From Methanomassiliicoccales archaeon RumEn M1 (GTDB taxonomy: Archaea > Thermoplasmatota > Thermoplasmata > Methanomassiliicoccales > Methanomassiliicoccaceae): a stretch of 61,545 bases of DNA. Made by a program: the position numbers and the translations under genes. The first letter of the stretch is position 1, and every line of letters begins with the position of its first letter. This document shows positions 34,020-43,438 of the stretch, piece by piece. The stretch lies in NCBI GenBank assembly GCA_001421185.1, contig LJKK01000004.1, positions 1 through 61,545 of the forward strand, written 5' to 3'. The notes below the pieces were generated by a model. That model made no database searches. It was not told where the DNA came from and saw only the letters and a list, made by a program, of their open reading frames with translations.

Positions 34020-34372
34020 GCGATCCTCTGGTATCCGAGGTTCCTGGAGTTGATTTTCACCTTCTCCCAGAACCGCCTGCGTATCATCAAGACCAAGTTG
34101 GAGGAAGCGTCAGGCATGAAGTTCACCATCAAGGACTTTCGCTCGACCTTCGCCACCTATGCCTGGATAGGGACCCCGGCCTTCTATCAGATGTTTCAAG
34201 GGCGCTAGGACACAAGGACACACGCACCACGGAGGCTTACTACGTCAAGATCAACGTGGGTGCGGCCCTCGGTAGGCTAGAGCAGGCGTTCATCGAGCCG
34301 GAAGACCGTACCCCGGTCTACCGCACGTTCTGCACGCTAAGAAAAATAGCAGAATCATAATCGAGAATCGAA
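34020..34372 (+). pseudogene. Remnant of a tyrosine-recombinase integrase beside tRNA-Pro
   Basis: The plus strand encodes the C-terminal catalytic part of an archaeal integrase in two frames. First comes QNRLRIIKTKLEEASG, then KFTIKDFRSTFATYA, ending at TAG 34206-34208. Then LGHKDTRTTEAYYVKI and VGAALGRLEQAF follow in another frame to about 34360. These carry the Arg region, GH motif and nucleophile Tyr of the family. The N-terminal half is absent, and a one-base shift separates the two parts. The remnant ends about 20-30 bases from the 3' end of tRNA-Pro, the usual attachment position. I see no matching second copy of the tRNA end, so the element has been mostly lost. Confidence 0.7.
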
Positions 34373-34389
34373 CGTCTGGATAAGAGGAG

Positions 34390-34467
34390 TGGTGGGTCTG
34401 CCCGAATTTGAATCGGGGTCTAAGGCTCCCAAAGCCCCAAGGATGGACCAAGCTACCCCACAGACCC
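34390..34467 (-). tRNA. tRNA-Pro (TGG)
   Basis: On the minus strand the acceptor GGGTCTG pairs with CAGACCC, and the anticodon loop is CTTTGGGA with anticodon TGG. The T-arm is CCCGA-TTCAAAT-TCGGG, and CCA is encoded after discriminator A. There is no intron. It borders the integrase remnant on its 3' side. Confidence 0.95.
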
Positions 34468-34580
34468 GTGCGATGACCGGATAACACGCCTCCTGAAATA
34501 AAGCTTGCTCCCACCCAGTCCCTCATTGCCACGATAATGTGCCCTTACGATTTTTATCTACCAGGTATATAGCAATCCAT

Positions 34581-35738
34581 ATGAGGAAGCTCGCCGCGGT
34601 CATCGTCATCGTCATCATAGCGGTGGCATCCGCGGAATGGCTCACATCCAGTTCGACGCTCGGATACGGGCCGGACGACCTCAATGCTCCCGAGATAGTT
34701 CTTGCGGAGGGGAGCACGATCAACGTACCCTCGTCGACACCCGCGTCCTCAACTCCCCACGGCATTAAACTGGGATGGACCGTCACCAAGGACATCTATG
34801 CCGGTTCCGGGGGAGCATTATGGCTCAAGATCGAGAACAGTCATTTCGGCGAGGTGTACGTCTACGGCTTTGGCCTGGTATGGGATGACGGCACGTCGAC
34901 CCGCCGCAACTGCAGCGTGCACGTCCCCGCCGGAGGGGCCAGCTCCCTGGGCCTGCTGATATTCGAAGCGCCCGACAGTCCCGGGAACCACAGCTACCAT
35001 ATAGTGATCAGCATGGCCTCCACCGAGAGGTCGTTCAACCCCTTCCTTGGTTGGGACGTGACATGGGGCGATCATGGCGAGGTGAGCATGTCCGACTCCA
35101 AGTCGGCCCAGGTGCTTCCGCTATTGGATACGACCGCCCCCAAGGTCACCGACAACGTGCCGGCGTACTATACCCGGATCAACTCCCTGGTGAGCTACGA
35201 GGCGGCCAGGGAGGTTGCCGATATTGTCCGGGCGGAATGGCCCGGGGAGTACAACATCCTGCAGGTGGTGGAAGCGTTCGAGTGGGTACGCGGCACCATC
35301 GAGTACAGGGAAGAGGAGGCAGGGCTCGACCACTGGCAGAGCGTCGAGGAGACGTTGACGCTCAAAGCTGGCGACTGTGAGGACCACGCCATCCTCCTGG
35401 CCAGCACCATTGGCGCCCTGGGGGGCAACGCCCGCGTCAACATCATACAGGGGCATGCGTTCCCCACCGTCTTCGTGGGCACGACGGAGCAGCAGATGGA
35501 GCGGGTGGAGGAAGCCATCGCATCCTACTACGGACTGCCGGCAGAGCAGCTGACGGCCTCGTACCTGGTGGACGACATGGGCTACTGGCTGGTGATCGAC
35601 ACCACCGGGTTCCCCTACGCCGGTGGCATTCCGGCACAATCGGGACGCTCGACCGACGGCGGCTGGAGCATGAACTCTGATTACCTGTACGCCATCGATG
35701 CCACCGGCGATGTGTCCGTTGACCTGTTCAGGTTCTAG
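34581..35738 (+). CDS. Secreted transglutaminase-like protein
   Basis: A 385-residue protein with an N-terminal membrane anchor or signal (MRKLAAVIVIVIIAVASAEW) and a Ser/Thr-rich linker. A beta-rich domain (LGWTVTKDIYAGSGGALWLKI) follows, then a transglutaminase-like core. That core has Cys in KAGDCEDHAILLA, His in IIQGHAFPTVFVG and Asp in VIDTTGFP, the expected papain-like triad. A cell-surface peptidase or cross-linking role is likely. The start at 34581 is leaderless, with a TTTTTATC element about 27 bases upstream; a longer frame from 34539 lacks a signal peptide start. It lies between tRNA-Pro and the epimerase operon. Confidence 0.82.
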   Translation: MRKLAAVIVIVIIAVASAEWLTSSSTLGYGPDDLNAPEIVLAEGSTINVPSSTPASSTPHGIKLGWTVTKDIYAGSGGALWLKIENSHFGEVYVYGFGLVWDDGTSTRRNCSVHVPAGGASSLGLLIFEAPDSPGNHSYHIVISMASTERSFNPFLGWDVTWGDHGEVSMSDSKSAQVLPLLDTTAPKVTDNVPAYYTRINSLVSYEAAREVADIVRAEWPGEYNILQVVEAFEWVRGTIEYREEEAGLDHWQSVEETLTLKAGDCEDHAILLASTIGALGGNARVNIIQGHAFPTVFVGTTEQQMERVEEAIASYYGLPAEQLTASYLVDDMGYWLVIDTTGFPYAGGIPAQSGRSTDGGWSMNSDYLYAIDATGDVSVDLFRF

Positions 35739-36688
35739 GCCAGGATCTCCTGCACCGCGCGGCGGATGGCCTCCCTGGAGCTCATCTGGGGCTGCCATCC
35801 CAACGCCGCGAGCTTGTCCACCGACAGCAGCATCTTCTTGACATCTCCGACCCAGCCCCGCCCGCCCATGACACCACCCGTCCAGCGGTACTCGGGACTG
35901 AGCCCCATCTCCTCGGTGACGATGTCAGCGATGTCCTTCACGGTCATCCAATCCCGCGAGCCGATGTTGAACACCTCCACCTGCTGCCGGGCGGCCTCGG
36001 CCCCGGCGATCATCCCGCTGACGCAGTCGCTCACGTGAACGTACGATTTCGACGTCCCCGGCTCGGCGCCCAGGATCTCGAGCGATGACGGGTCCTGGCG
36101 CAGCTTCCGGATGAAGTCGTGCAGGACGTTATGAGTTGATCTCGGACCTACGACATTGGCGAAGCGGTACAGCACGGCGTTCTGCCCGAAGGAATGGCAG
36201 TATGAGGCGATGAGCGCCTCGCAGGCCAGCTTGGACGCCCCGTACACCGATATGGGCAACAGTGGGCCGTAGTCCTCGGGCGTCGGTATGACGTCGGTCT
36301 CGCCGTACACGGTCGAGGTCGACGGGAACACGATGTCCTTCACCCCGCTCTCCCTTCCCGCCTCCAGCAGGCGGTACGTCACGGCGATGTTCTGATCGAA
36401 ATGGGCCCGGGTGTTGGTGGCGCCCGACCGCACGTCGGGATTGGCGGCCAGATGGCATAGCACGTCCACGCCCTGGAGCGGGGCGGAGAGGTCCATGGTG
36501 AGCAGGTCGCCCTCTATGAAGCGGAAGTTGGGGTCGGATAGCATGCCGCTCATGAACTCCCTCTTCCCGGCCGAGAGGTTGTCCACTCCCACGACCCGAT
36601 TGCCGCGTCTCAATAGTTCCTCAGCCAGATGGCTGGCGATGAAGCCGGCACATCCAGTGACCATGACGGTTCTGTCCCTAAGTTCCAT
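35735..36688 (-). CDS. NAD-dependent epimerase/dehydratase (UDP-sugar epimerase type)
   Basis: A 317-residue short-chain dehydrogenase of the extended type. The NAD-binding motif is VTGCAGFIASHLAEEL, the catalytic residues are STSTVYG and YGASKLACE (YxxxK), and the later sugar-binding region is FANVVGPRSTHNVLHDF. It resembles UDP-glucose 4-epimerases and likely prepares sugars for glycosylated lipids or surface proteins. Its ATG overlaps the stop of the Ham1 gene (TAATG), which links it to the Bud32-Ham1 operon. Confidence 0.88.
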   Translation of the reverse strand: MELRDRTVMVTGCAGFIASHLAEELLRRGNRVVGVDNLSAGKREFMSGMLSDPNFRFIEGDLLTMDLSAPLQGVDVLCHLAANPDVRSGATNTRAHFDQNIAVTYRLLEAGRESGVKDIVFPSTSTVYGETDVIPTPEDYGPLLPISVYGASKLACEALIASYCHSFGQNAVLYRFANVVGPRSTHNVLHDFIRKLRQDPSSLEILGAEPGTSKSYVHVSDCVSGMIAGAEAARQQVEVFNIGSRDWMTVKDIADIVTEEMGLSPEYRWTGGVMGGRGWVGDVKKMLLSVDKLAALGWQPQMSSREAIRRAVQEILA

Positions 36689-37242
36689 TAGACCTTCTCC
36701 TTGAGCGCTGCGGACAGCGCCTGGATGGCCCTGCCCCGATGAGAGATACCATTCTTCACATCTATTGACATTTCGGCAAACGTCTCGTCATATCCATTCG
36801 GGACGAAAATGGGATCGAAGCCGAAACCGCCCGTGCCCGAAGGCCGCAGCGCGATCGTGCCTTCGCACCTCCCCTGAACGGTGAACTCCTCGCCCCGGAA
36901 GGAGCAGCCGATGCAGCATTCGAAGCGCGCTGACCTATCCTCGATGCCGTCCAGCAGCCTCAGGATGCCGTCGACGCCGATCGTGCTGAGGGCGTAGGAC
37001 GAGTACACTCCCGGAAAGCCCTTCAGGGCGTCGATGAACAGGCCGGAGTCATCGAGCGCGTAATCGCCGAGTCCTCGGGAGCGCAGCTGGGCCAGGCAGG
37101 ACAGGACGACCTCTCGCAGCGTATCGGCCTGTATCTCGTCGCAGTCCTCGTCCCCGTGCTCGATCTCGAAGCCCAGGCCGCCCAGGGCATGGCGGAACTC
37201 CACCGCCTTGCCGGGATTGGAGGTTATGATCCTTAGTCTCAT
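36688..37242 (-). CDS. XTP/dITP pyrophosphatase (Ham1/RdgB family)
   Basis: A 184-residue house-cleaning enzyme that hydrolyses non-canonical purine triphosphates such as ITP and XTP before they enter DNA or RNA. The signatures are IITSNPGKAVEFRHAL, YALDDSGLFIDALKGFPGVYSSY, GGFGFDPIFVPNG, and SHRGRAIQAL. The start at 37242 is the conserved MRLRIITSNPGK and overlaps the bud32 stop as ATGA. Longer readings run into bud32 and should be ignored. Confidence 0.93.
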   Translation of the reverse strand: MRLRIITSNPGKAVEFRHALGGLGFEIEHGDEDCDEIQADTLREVVLSCLAQLRSRGLGDYALDDSGLFIDALKGFPGVYSSYALSTIGVDGILRLLDGIEDRSARFECCIGCSFRGEEFTVQGRCEGTIALRPSGTGGFGFDPIFVPNGYDETFAEMSIDVKNGISHRGRAIQALSAALKEKV

Positions 37243-37853
37243 GCGTATCTGCCCCTCTGCCCTATCTCCTTGGCCTTGCGGACGATCTCGTCGCCCCGTT
37301 CGTAGTTCTCCTTGTACGACTCCAATATGACGGGAAAACGGTCGAGCAGCTCGGGGTGGGCCGACTGGAACGCTTCCTTCAGCAGATGGATGTCCACTCC
37401 CATCTCCTCCACCGAGGCGCATCGGGAGCCGAGGGAGAAATCGATGAACCACATGCGGCCCCGGCTCACGATCATGTTGGAGGTGGTCAGGTCCCCGTGG
37501 ACGATGCCGCAGCGGTGGAGATAGGCGATGGAGCGACCGATCTCCCGCAGCAGCGATCCGATGCGCTCGGGCGAGGCGGTCTCCAGCTCGTCCTTGACCC
37601 TTGGCCCGTCGATGAACTCCATGGTCATCTCGGCATTGGCGGGGTCGATGTCGTAGAGGATGGGCGTGGGGACGCCCGCCCCCCTCGCCTCGTGGATCAG
37701 ACGCGCCTCGTTCCTGGTGCGCGCGCTGCGAAGGGAGCGGTCCAGCTCAGGTAGCCGGTAGCTCTTGGGAACCCTGCTCTTGACTATGACGTCCCGGCCC
37801 AGCCATGTGCCCCGCCGGATCTCCGCCTCGGCCCCCCGCCGGATGATTTCCAT
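37239..37853 (-). CDS. bud32: KEOPS complex kinase/ATPase Bud32 (stand-alone)
   Basis: A 204-residue small kinase-like ATPase of the KEOPS complex, which makes t6A on ANN-decoding tRNAs. Glycine-poor lobe MEIIRRGAEAEIRRG, the conserved Lys in VIVKSRVPKSYR, RTRNEARLIHEARGAGVPTP, HGDLTTSNMIV (catalytic) and FIDFSLG (DFG-like) are all present. In many archaea Bud32 is fused to Kae1; here it is separate and ends by coupling to Ham1. The start at 37853 matches the family N-terminus. Kae1 is not in the window. Confidence 0.94.
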   Translation of the reverse strand: MEIIRRGAEAEIRRGTWLGRDVIVKSRVPKSYRLPELDRSLRSARTRNEARLIHEARGAGVPTPILYDIDPANAEMTMEFIDGPRVKDELETASPERIGSLLREIGRSIAYLHRCGIVHGDLTTSNMIVSRGRMWFIDFSLGSRCASVEEMGVDIHLLKEAFQSAHPELLDRFPVILESYKENYERGDEIVRKAKEIGQRGRYA

Positions 37854-37940
37854 GGAGCGAGCAATGGACAATGCGTAGATAACCTTTTCAGGGATGCACG
37901 CACGGACAGGCAAATAAAAAAAGAGGGTTTGGGAAGCGGT

Positions 37941-40181
37941 TTAGTCCTTGCAGTGGCCCGGACCGATGAGGCCGTTGTTGTAGTCGTCGAAGTCGTCCTT
38001 CCAGTCCTCGATCTGCTGCTTCTCCGCTGCGGAGAGGCCGTCCCAATCGTCCGCATTGTGCGTGGCCAGGAACGCATCGGCCGCCGCCATCGTCTCCTCG
38101 ATGGCGTTGTCGCACGCCCCGTTCAGGACGTTCAGCTTGGACGCCAGCATCTGGGCGTATAGCTGGTTGAACCCGTTCGCGCCCCCAGCGTTGGAGATGA
38201 TGTCGCTGGCCTCGGCGGCCGTCGTCACCGCTATGCTCTTGGCGCCGCCAGGGGTCCCTAGCCAGATCGTCCCGCCCGCTTTCTGGATGAGCGGGGTGAT
38301 CATGTCGGCCTGCGGTCCCGAGCCGTCGTGGTTCTTCCATTACCCGATGGTCCTGGTGCAGCCTCTGCACTCGCACTCCGGCGTGGTGATGACCACGCTG
38401 GCGTCGTCCTCATGCTCGGCCCCCGTGTCGTTCTCCACCAGCCTCGCGGTGTCATTGAGATAGTAGGTCCTTCCGCACTCCGCGTCCACGTTGGTCACGT
38501 TCTTGCAGAACCTGATGGTCCCGGGACCATCGAGGTACCACAGCCGGTCCACGATGTCCATCTCGAAGCCGTCGGGGACGGTCTCCAGGTCGGTCAGGGT
38601 GGCCTTTTCGTCGATGTACTTCACCACTGGCTCGGGCACAGCGACCTCGACCTCGTCATAGACGAAGTACAGGCCGTCCCGTCCCTCGAAGTTGGTGATG
38701 CCGGCGCGCGCGTGGTTGGACATGTCCGGAGCGCCCTCGACGGCAGGCTCATCGTTCCGCTCGCCCAGGATGCCCAGGAGGAACTCGGTGACATCGATCT
38801 CGTACTTGTAGTCGTAGCATTCACCGGGCCCCAGGATGGGCTTGTCGGTCATGTCGATCTCTATCTTGAGCTCGTGCCTGACGCCGTTGTACACGACCAC
38901 GAACACATCCTCGACCACCAGGCCCTCGGTGGGGCAGTCGCCAGTGTTGCACACCCTGACGCAGCCCTCCAGCCAGAACGTGTGGGTCACGTTGGCGATC
39001 TCCCGGTCGGCCACGATCTCATAGCAGATCTTGGAGGTCTGCCCCGGCCCCAGGACGAGGTCGGGGGCCGCCACCAGTGCCTCGGGTGTCTGGCCGTTGG
39101 TCAGCACCTCGAAGCTCTTCTCCACCGTCCAGTCGTACTCGATGACCTTCTCCCACCTCAGCTCGGCGCTCTTGTCCACCGTTATGGTGGTGAGGCAAGG
39201 GCAGGGTCCGGTGACCAGGTTAACGTAGGCGCAGTCCTCGCGCACCTGGCAGGTGTCGAGCTCGGTGAGCGTGGCCTTGTTGACGAGGCATCGCTCCTGC
39301 TCGCAGCCAGCGTCGAGGTTGGTCACCTCGGCGGTGAGGTAGATCAGTTCGGAGTCGTAGAGCACCCACGGTCCGTTGTCGGACGTGACGCACTCGAAGC
39401 TCTCCGGGCAGTACAGGGCGTCGACCACCGAGGCGGTCTAATCGACCTCGATCAACCGCGGCTCCGACGGCATCCTGAAGGAGTCGTAGGCCGGCACGTA
39501 GTGCTTCTCTCCATCATGGCCCTCGTGGTTGGTGATGCTCACGCAGGCCATGTTACAGTATTCCGCTGCGACCGGTCCGTCGAGGTGGTACTCGAAGTAG
39601 TAGGCGTGCTCCTCTCCCGGCTGCAGAACAGGGCGGGACGAGGTATCGACGCCGAACACCGCCACGTCCACATAGGCGCCGGCCTCCTCATCGTACACCT
39701 GCAGGTGGTCCACGATGGCAAGGTTCTCGGTGGGGCAGTCGCCGGTGTTCTTGACGCACACGTATCCGCTCACGCCCACCATCTCCTTCTCCTCCACCAC
39801 GTACCGCCTCACGTCAAGGAGGTAGTCGACCGTGACGGTCTCCCCCTCCGGGACGATCGCCGTGCCGAGGCGGCCAGCATCGCTGACGCTGACCTCTTCG
39901 TTCTCGATCACATACTTGTCGATGCTCCAGTCATAGATCACCTTTTTCTCCCAGAATCCTTCGGTTTGTTTGCTCGTCTCTAAGGTGGTCGTCCCGCATA
40001 CGTCCGCCGTAGGGGCGGCCGAATCGTCGGGGTCGGTTATCCCCTTGTTCTGGTCGCCATCCGGCGTCCCGGGGCCTCGGTTCAAGCCCGAGGCCGCAGG
40101 CCCGAGGAAATATACCGCGGACCCGCTCAGGACCACCGCCAGCGCTACCGCTATGCTGAACAGCTTCAATCCCTTACGCAT
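37941..40181 (-). pseudogene. Repeat-containing secreted surface protein interrupted by two in-frame stops
   Basis: One reading frame of about 746 codons runs from ATG 40181 (signal-like MRKGLKLFSIAVALAVVLSG, with AGGAG upstream) to the TGC-AAG-GAC-TAA end at 37941. It is broken only by TAG at 39438-39440 and TAA at 38340-38342. Two homologous units of about 280 residues are present, each with KVI-x-YDW, a NTGDCPTE segment, P-x-L-GPGE-like turns and a Cys-rich end. The TAG falls inside unit 1, where unit 2 reads Glu in IDEKATLTD. The TAA falls where the motif TIG-Y-WKNHDG is expected. The final part is a TIGYWKNH-type domain. Intact, it would be an exported, disulfide-rich adhesin-like protein. 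Confidence 0.75.
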
Positions 40182-40276
40182 CTCCAGATTCTCCTGGTGG
40201 AAAATAGATTGAAGCTCGGTGTTTATCAATCTATGTACCGATAATATTTAATTGGGACATATGTGAAAAGGTTTCA

Positions 40277-42085
40277 TTATTCCCCCTTGAAGAAAGGCCC
40301 TAGGGCCGCCTCGATGTCCCTGACCCTCTCGGTGTTGAGGTCCGCGGGCAGGGCGGCCCGGACGCCCGGGAGCTGGTACCGATCGTCCATGAGGATGATG
40401 GCCGCCCGGTCCCGCTCGCTGCGAATGGCCCTACCCGCCGCCTGGAGGACCTTGATCAGCGCCGGATAGGTGGTGGAGTACAGCTCCCCCCTCCTGGGTC
40501 CGAACCTTCTCTCCAGATGCTCCCGGTAGGCGAGGTTCTCCCTGGACGGCGGAGGCAACGGCAGGCCGACCACCACCACGGCGGAGAGCGAGTTGTTGCG
40601 GAAGTCCACCCCCTCGTACAACGCCCCGCCCAGAGTGGCCAGGAGCAGAGTGTCGCCGCTGCGGGCCAGCGCCTCCACCAGGGCGTCCTGCTCGTTCTTG
40701 CCGAAGCCCCGGCGCTCGGCCACCACGGTGCGGCCGGGGGCCCGGAGATGCTCCCTGGTCCTCTCCAGCATGTCGTAGGAGGGAAAGAACGCCGCCACGT
40801 TGCCGGGGACGGACCGGCACACCTGGGCCAGCCTGGCCGCCGTGTTGCGGAAGAACGCCTCGTTGCGCATCCTGAACCGGGACGTGATGCCTCCCCATGT
40901 CAGTACGAGGCGGTTCTCGGACGGGAAGGGCGATGGGTACTCTCGACATATCGCCCCCTCCACGCCCATGATGTCGGCGAACATGGAAGGCGGATGGAGG
41001 GTGCCGCTCATGACCAGGGACGAGCGGACCCGCGAGAAGATGTTCCGGCAGACCTCGGACGGATCGACCAATCGGGCATGCAGCCTGGCCGGGGAGCCGT
41101 CGGCATACCGCACCATGCCATGGTCGCCCCAGGCCGACAGGAACGATATGAGCTCCTGATGTCCCTGCTCGCCCTTCCTCCTGAGCGTCTCGCCGATCTC
41201 CTCCGCTAGGCCCCCGCAGTCCACTCCCACCGACCTCTTCAGCGGACCGTCGAGCGCCTCTGGCTCCATCTGCCCTCCTGTCTTGAGGGCCTCGTCCCAG
41301 GCGTCCCTGAGAATGATGAGGTCGTCCCGGAAGTGGTGAAGCGGCGGGCAGGAGACGGCCGCCTCGATCCGTTGGCGGTCGAGCGAGGCGCTGAAGTTCT
41401 CCATGACCCTGGCGGGAAGGTTATGGGCCTCGTCGATCACCAGGATCACGTCCTTGGCCGGCAGGCCCAGGCGGTCGGCCAGCGAGGGATCGCGCGAGAA
41501 GGCGTGGTTGTAGTCGCCGATGACCAGGTCGGCGGAGCGGGCGGCCATGATGGCCGAGGTGTAGGGGCACGCCCTCTCGCGGAGGCAGGTGCGGGTCGCC
41601 TCCTGGACGTGCAACGGGTACTCGAGCAGGACCTCGGCCGCCTGGCCGCAGCGAGCGTGGGCGAAGAAACAGGCCCGCCCTTCCCGGCAGGGCGGCGTGT
41701 CGCGCTCCGCCAGGCACATGTCCTCCCGGGCAATGAGGTCCACGACACCGATCCGATGCTTTCTCCATATGGCCCTTGAGGTCTCGACCGCGATGGCGTG
41801 CTGGCTCTGCCTGGACGTGAGGAACAGGACCCGGGCGTTCTCCTCCAGGGCCGTCTCCAGCGCGGCCGTCAGCGCCACTGCCGTCTTCCCCAGACCGGTG
41901 GGGGCGTGGGCCAGCAGGTGGGTCCGCTGGCTGATGCACATCCTGGCATCCTCCAGGAACTCCGCCTGGCCGTCGCGAACGCAGGCATGGGGGAACAGGC
42001 CCCCGCCGTCGGACTCCGTCTCGTAGCGAACATCACATGCTTCCATGCATGCATCATGGCCATGGTGCCTGGCGTTGGTTGACAT
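40277..42085 (-). CDS. XPD/Rad3-type DNA helicase
   Basis: A 602-residue superfamily 2 helicase that unwinds DNA 5' to 3'. Walker A is HAPTGLGKTAVAL and the DEAH box is VIDEAHNLPARV. The iron-sulfur domain Cys residues lie in EDMCLAERDTPPCREGRACFFAHARCG and the following ERACPYTS. The C-terminal helicase motifs include VMSGTLHPPSMF, LGGALYEGVDF and QAAGRAIRSERDRAAII. Archaeal XPD is linked to DNA repair. Starts at 42085 or a few codons later are both possible. It is divergent from the MFS gene, with 51 bases between. Confidence 0.92.
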   Translation of the reverse strand: MSTNARHHGHDACMEACDVRYETESDGGGLFPHACVRDGQAEFLEDARMCISQRTHLLAHAPTGLGKTAVALTAALETALEENARVLFLTSRQSQHAIAVETSRAIWRKHRIGVVDLIAREDMCLAERDTPPCREGRACFFAHARCGQAAEVLLEYPLHVQEATRTCLRERACPYTSAIMAARSADLVIGDYNHAFSRDPSLADRLGLPAKDVILVIDEAHNLPARVMENFSASLDRQRIEAAVSCPPLHHFRDDLIILRDAWDEALKTGGQMEPEALDGPLKRSVGVDCGGLAEEIGETLRRKGEQGHQELISFLSAWGDHGMVRYADGSPARLHARLVDPSEVCRNIFSRVRSSLVMSGTLHPPSMFADIMGVEGAICREYPSPFPSENRLVLTWGGITSRFRMRNEAFFRNTAARLAQVCRSVPGNVAAFFPSYDMLERTREHLRAPGRTVVAERRGFGKNEQDALVEALARSGDTLLLATLGGALYEGVDFRNNSLSAVVVVGLPLPPPSRENLAYREHLERRFGPRRGELYSTTYPALIKVLQAAGRAIRSERDRAAIILMDDRYQLPGVRAALPADLNTERVRDIEAALGPFFKGE

Positions 42086-42136
42086 TAATCGTAGGCTGCG
42101 TCCGCCCCGTGTCCCGAAAGTACGATAAACAGGGGG

Positions 42137-43414
42137 ATGGAACGTGGCACACCGATGGATCTCCGGGAACGGCAGCGAAAGGCGGCCATTGTCGCGGTCT
42201 TGCTCTTCCTTGCGGTGCTGGTCGGCTACCTTGCAAGGGTCAGCATATCGGTGGCGATCCCGTTCGTGGCCGAGGACTTCGGCTGGACCTCCGCCCAGAC
42301 CGGATCGCTGGGAGGGGTCCTACTGGGCGTGTTCCTGCTCGGCTACGGCCTGTCGAACATCTTCCTAAGCCCGCTGGTGGACTGCTACGGACCGCGGAAG
42401 GGCATCCTCCTGGCCGTCACCTCATGGTCGGTGGTCACGCTGCTCACCGGCCTGGTGGGGATGTACTACTCGGTGTTCGTCCTGCTGCGCATATCCCTGG
42501 GCCTCACCCAGGGCGTGCTCTTCCCCTCGGCCAGCAGGGCCACCCAGGCGTGGTATCCGGCCAGGATGAGGTCCCGCATGAACTCGCTGTACCACTCGTC
42601 GACCGGCATGTCCAACCTGCTGTCCCCGCTGTTGCTCATCCCCTTGATCATGGCCACCGACTGGAACTTCATGTTCATCGTCCTGGCGGCGATCGGCTTC
42701 ATCCTCCTGGTCCCCATATGGAGGTTCCTCCAGGACACTCCGGAGGGTCCGGTGCCCTGCGAGGAGAGGAGGCTCAAGGTCAACATCGGGAAGGTCTGGC
42801 GCAACCTGCGCGAAGCGATCAAGGTGAAGGGACTGACCACCCTCATCGCCGCCCAGACCTTGGAGACCCAGGTGTGGTGGGGCCTCTCGCTGTGGCTGCC
42901 CACCTTCCTCCTGTTGGCAAGGGGGTTCACCAGCGACGAGCTGGTATGGGCGGCCAGCCTGCCGTACCTGGGCAACTTCGCCGGCCTGGCGGTCGGGTCG
43001 TACCTCAGCGATCGCACCGGCCGCCGGGCCACCGTGACGGCCGCCTTCCTCCTGATGGCCGCCGTGTCCATCCTTCTGGTGACGCAGACGCACGGCAAGA
43101 TGGAGGTGGTCTTCGTCCTGGGCATGGTGTTCTTCTTCCTCGCGGTCATGGGGCCCAACGTGTTCACGATGCTGCAGGGGACCTGCCGCTCCAAGCTCAC
43201 CTGCACCGCCACCGGCCTGGTGAACGGCGTATCCAACGGGGTGGGCGCCCTCGGCCCCATATTGTTCGGGAGCATCGCCGCGGCCACCGGCACCTACGAT
43301 GCCTCCCTGCCGCTCATGATCGCCCTGCTGGTGGCCAGCGCCGTGGTGGTCTATCGCTTCCGGGTCTACGAGGTCCCCCTGCACGGCCCTGGCGGGCCGG
43401 GGCAAGGATTATGA
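42137..43414 (+). CDS. MFS transporter
   Basis: A 425-residue major facilitator superfamily permease with 12 predicted membrane helices. The loop 2-3 signature is DCYGPRKGILLA, and the second-half counterpart is SDRTGRRATVTA. The middle cytosolic loop is charged (CEERRLKVNIGKVWRNLREAIKVKG). The family's anion/organic-acid branch has similar patterns, but the substrate is not determinable. The start is 42137 or 42155 (MDLRERQRKAAIV). The gene precedes radB by 24 bases, though the functions are unrelated. Confidence 0.88.
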   Translation: MERGTPMDLRERQRKAAIVAVLLFLAVLVGYLARVSISVAIPFVAEDFGWTSAQTGSLGGVLLGVFLLGYGLSNIFLSPLVDCYGPRKGILLAVTSWSVVTLLTGLVGMYYSVFVLLRISLGLTQGVLFPSASRATQAWYPARMRSRMNSLYHSSTGMSNLLSPLLLIPLIMATDWNFMFIVLAAIGFILLVPIWRFLQDTPEGPVPCEERRLKVNIGKVWRNLREAIKVKGLTTLIAAQTLETQVWWGLSLWLPTFLLLARGFTSDELVWAASLPYLGNFAGLAVGSYLSDRTGRRATVTAAFLLMAAVSILLVTQTHGKMEVVFVLGMVFFFLAVMGPNVFTMLQGTCRSKLTCTATGLVNGVSNGVGALGPILFGSIAAATGTYDASLPLMIALLVASAVVVYRFRVYEVPLHGPGGPGQGL

Positions 43415-43438
43415 GCCATAATCTCCTACCATCCTGGC

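Noticed and set aside
33956-34156. Minus-strand 66-codon gene near tRNA-Pro
   Set aside because: It lies antisense to recognisable integrase sequence, so it is a shadow.
39438-39440. Pyrrolysine insertion as the sole explanation for the broken surface protein
   Set aside because: The organism type uses UAG for pyrrolysine, but the same gene also has a UAA, which pyrrolysine cannot explain, and several other genes here (radB, dph6, the RHH regulator) end normally in TAG.
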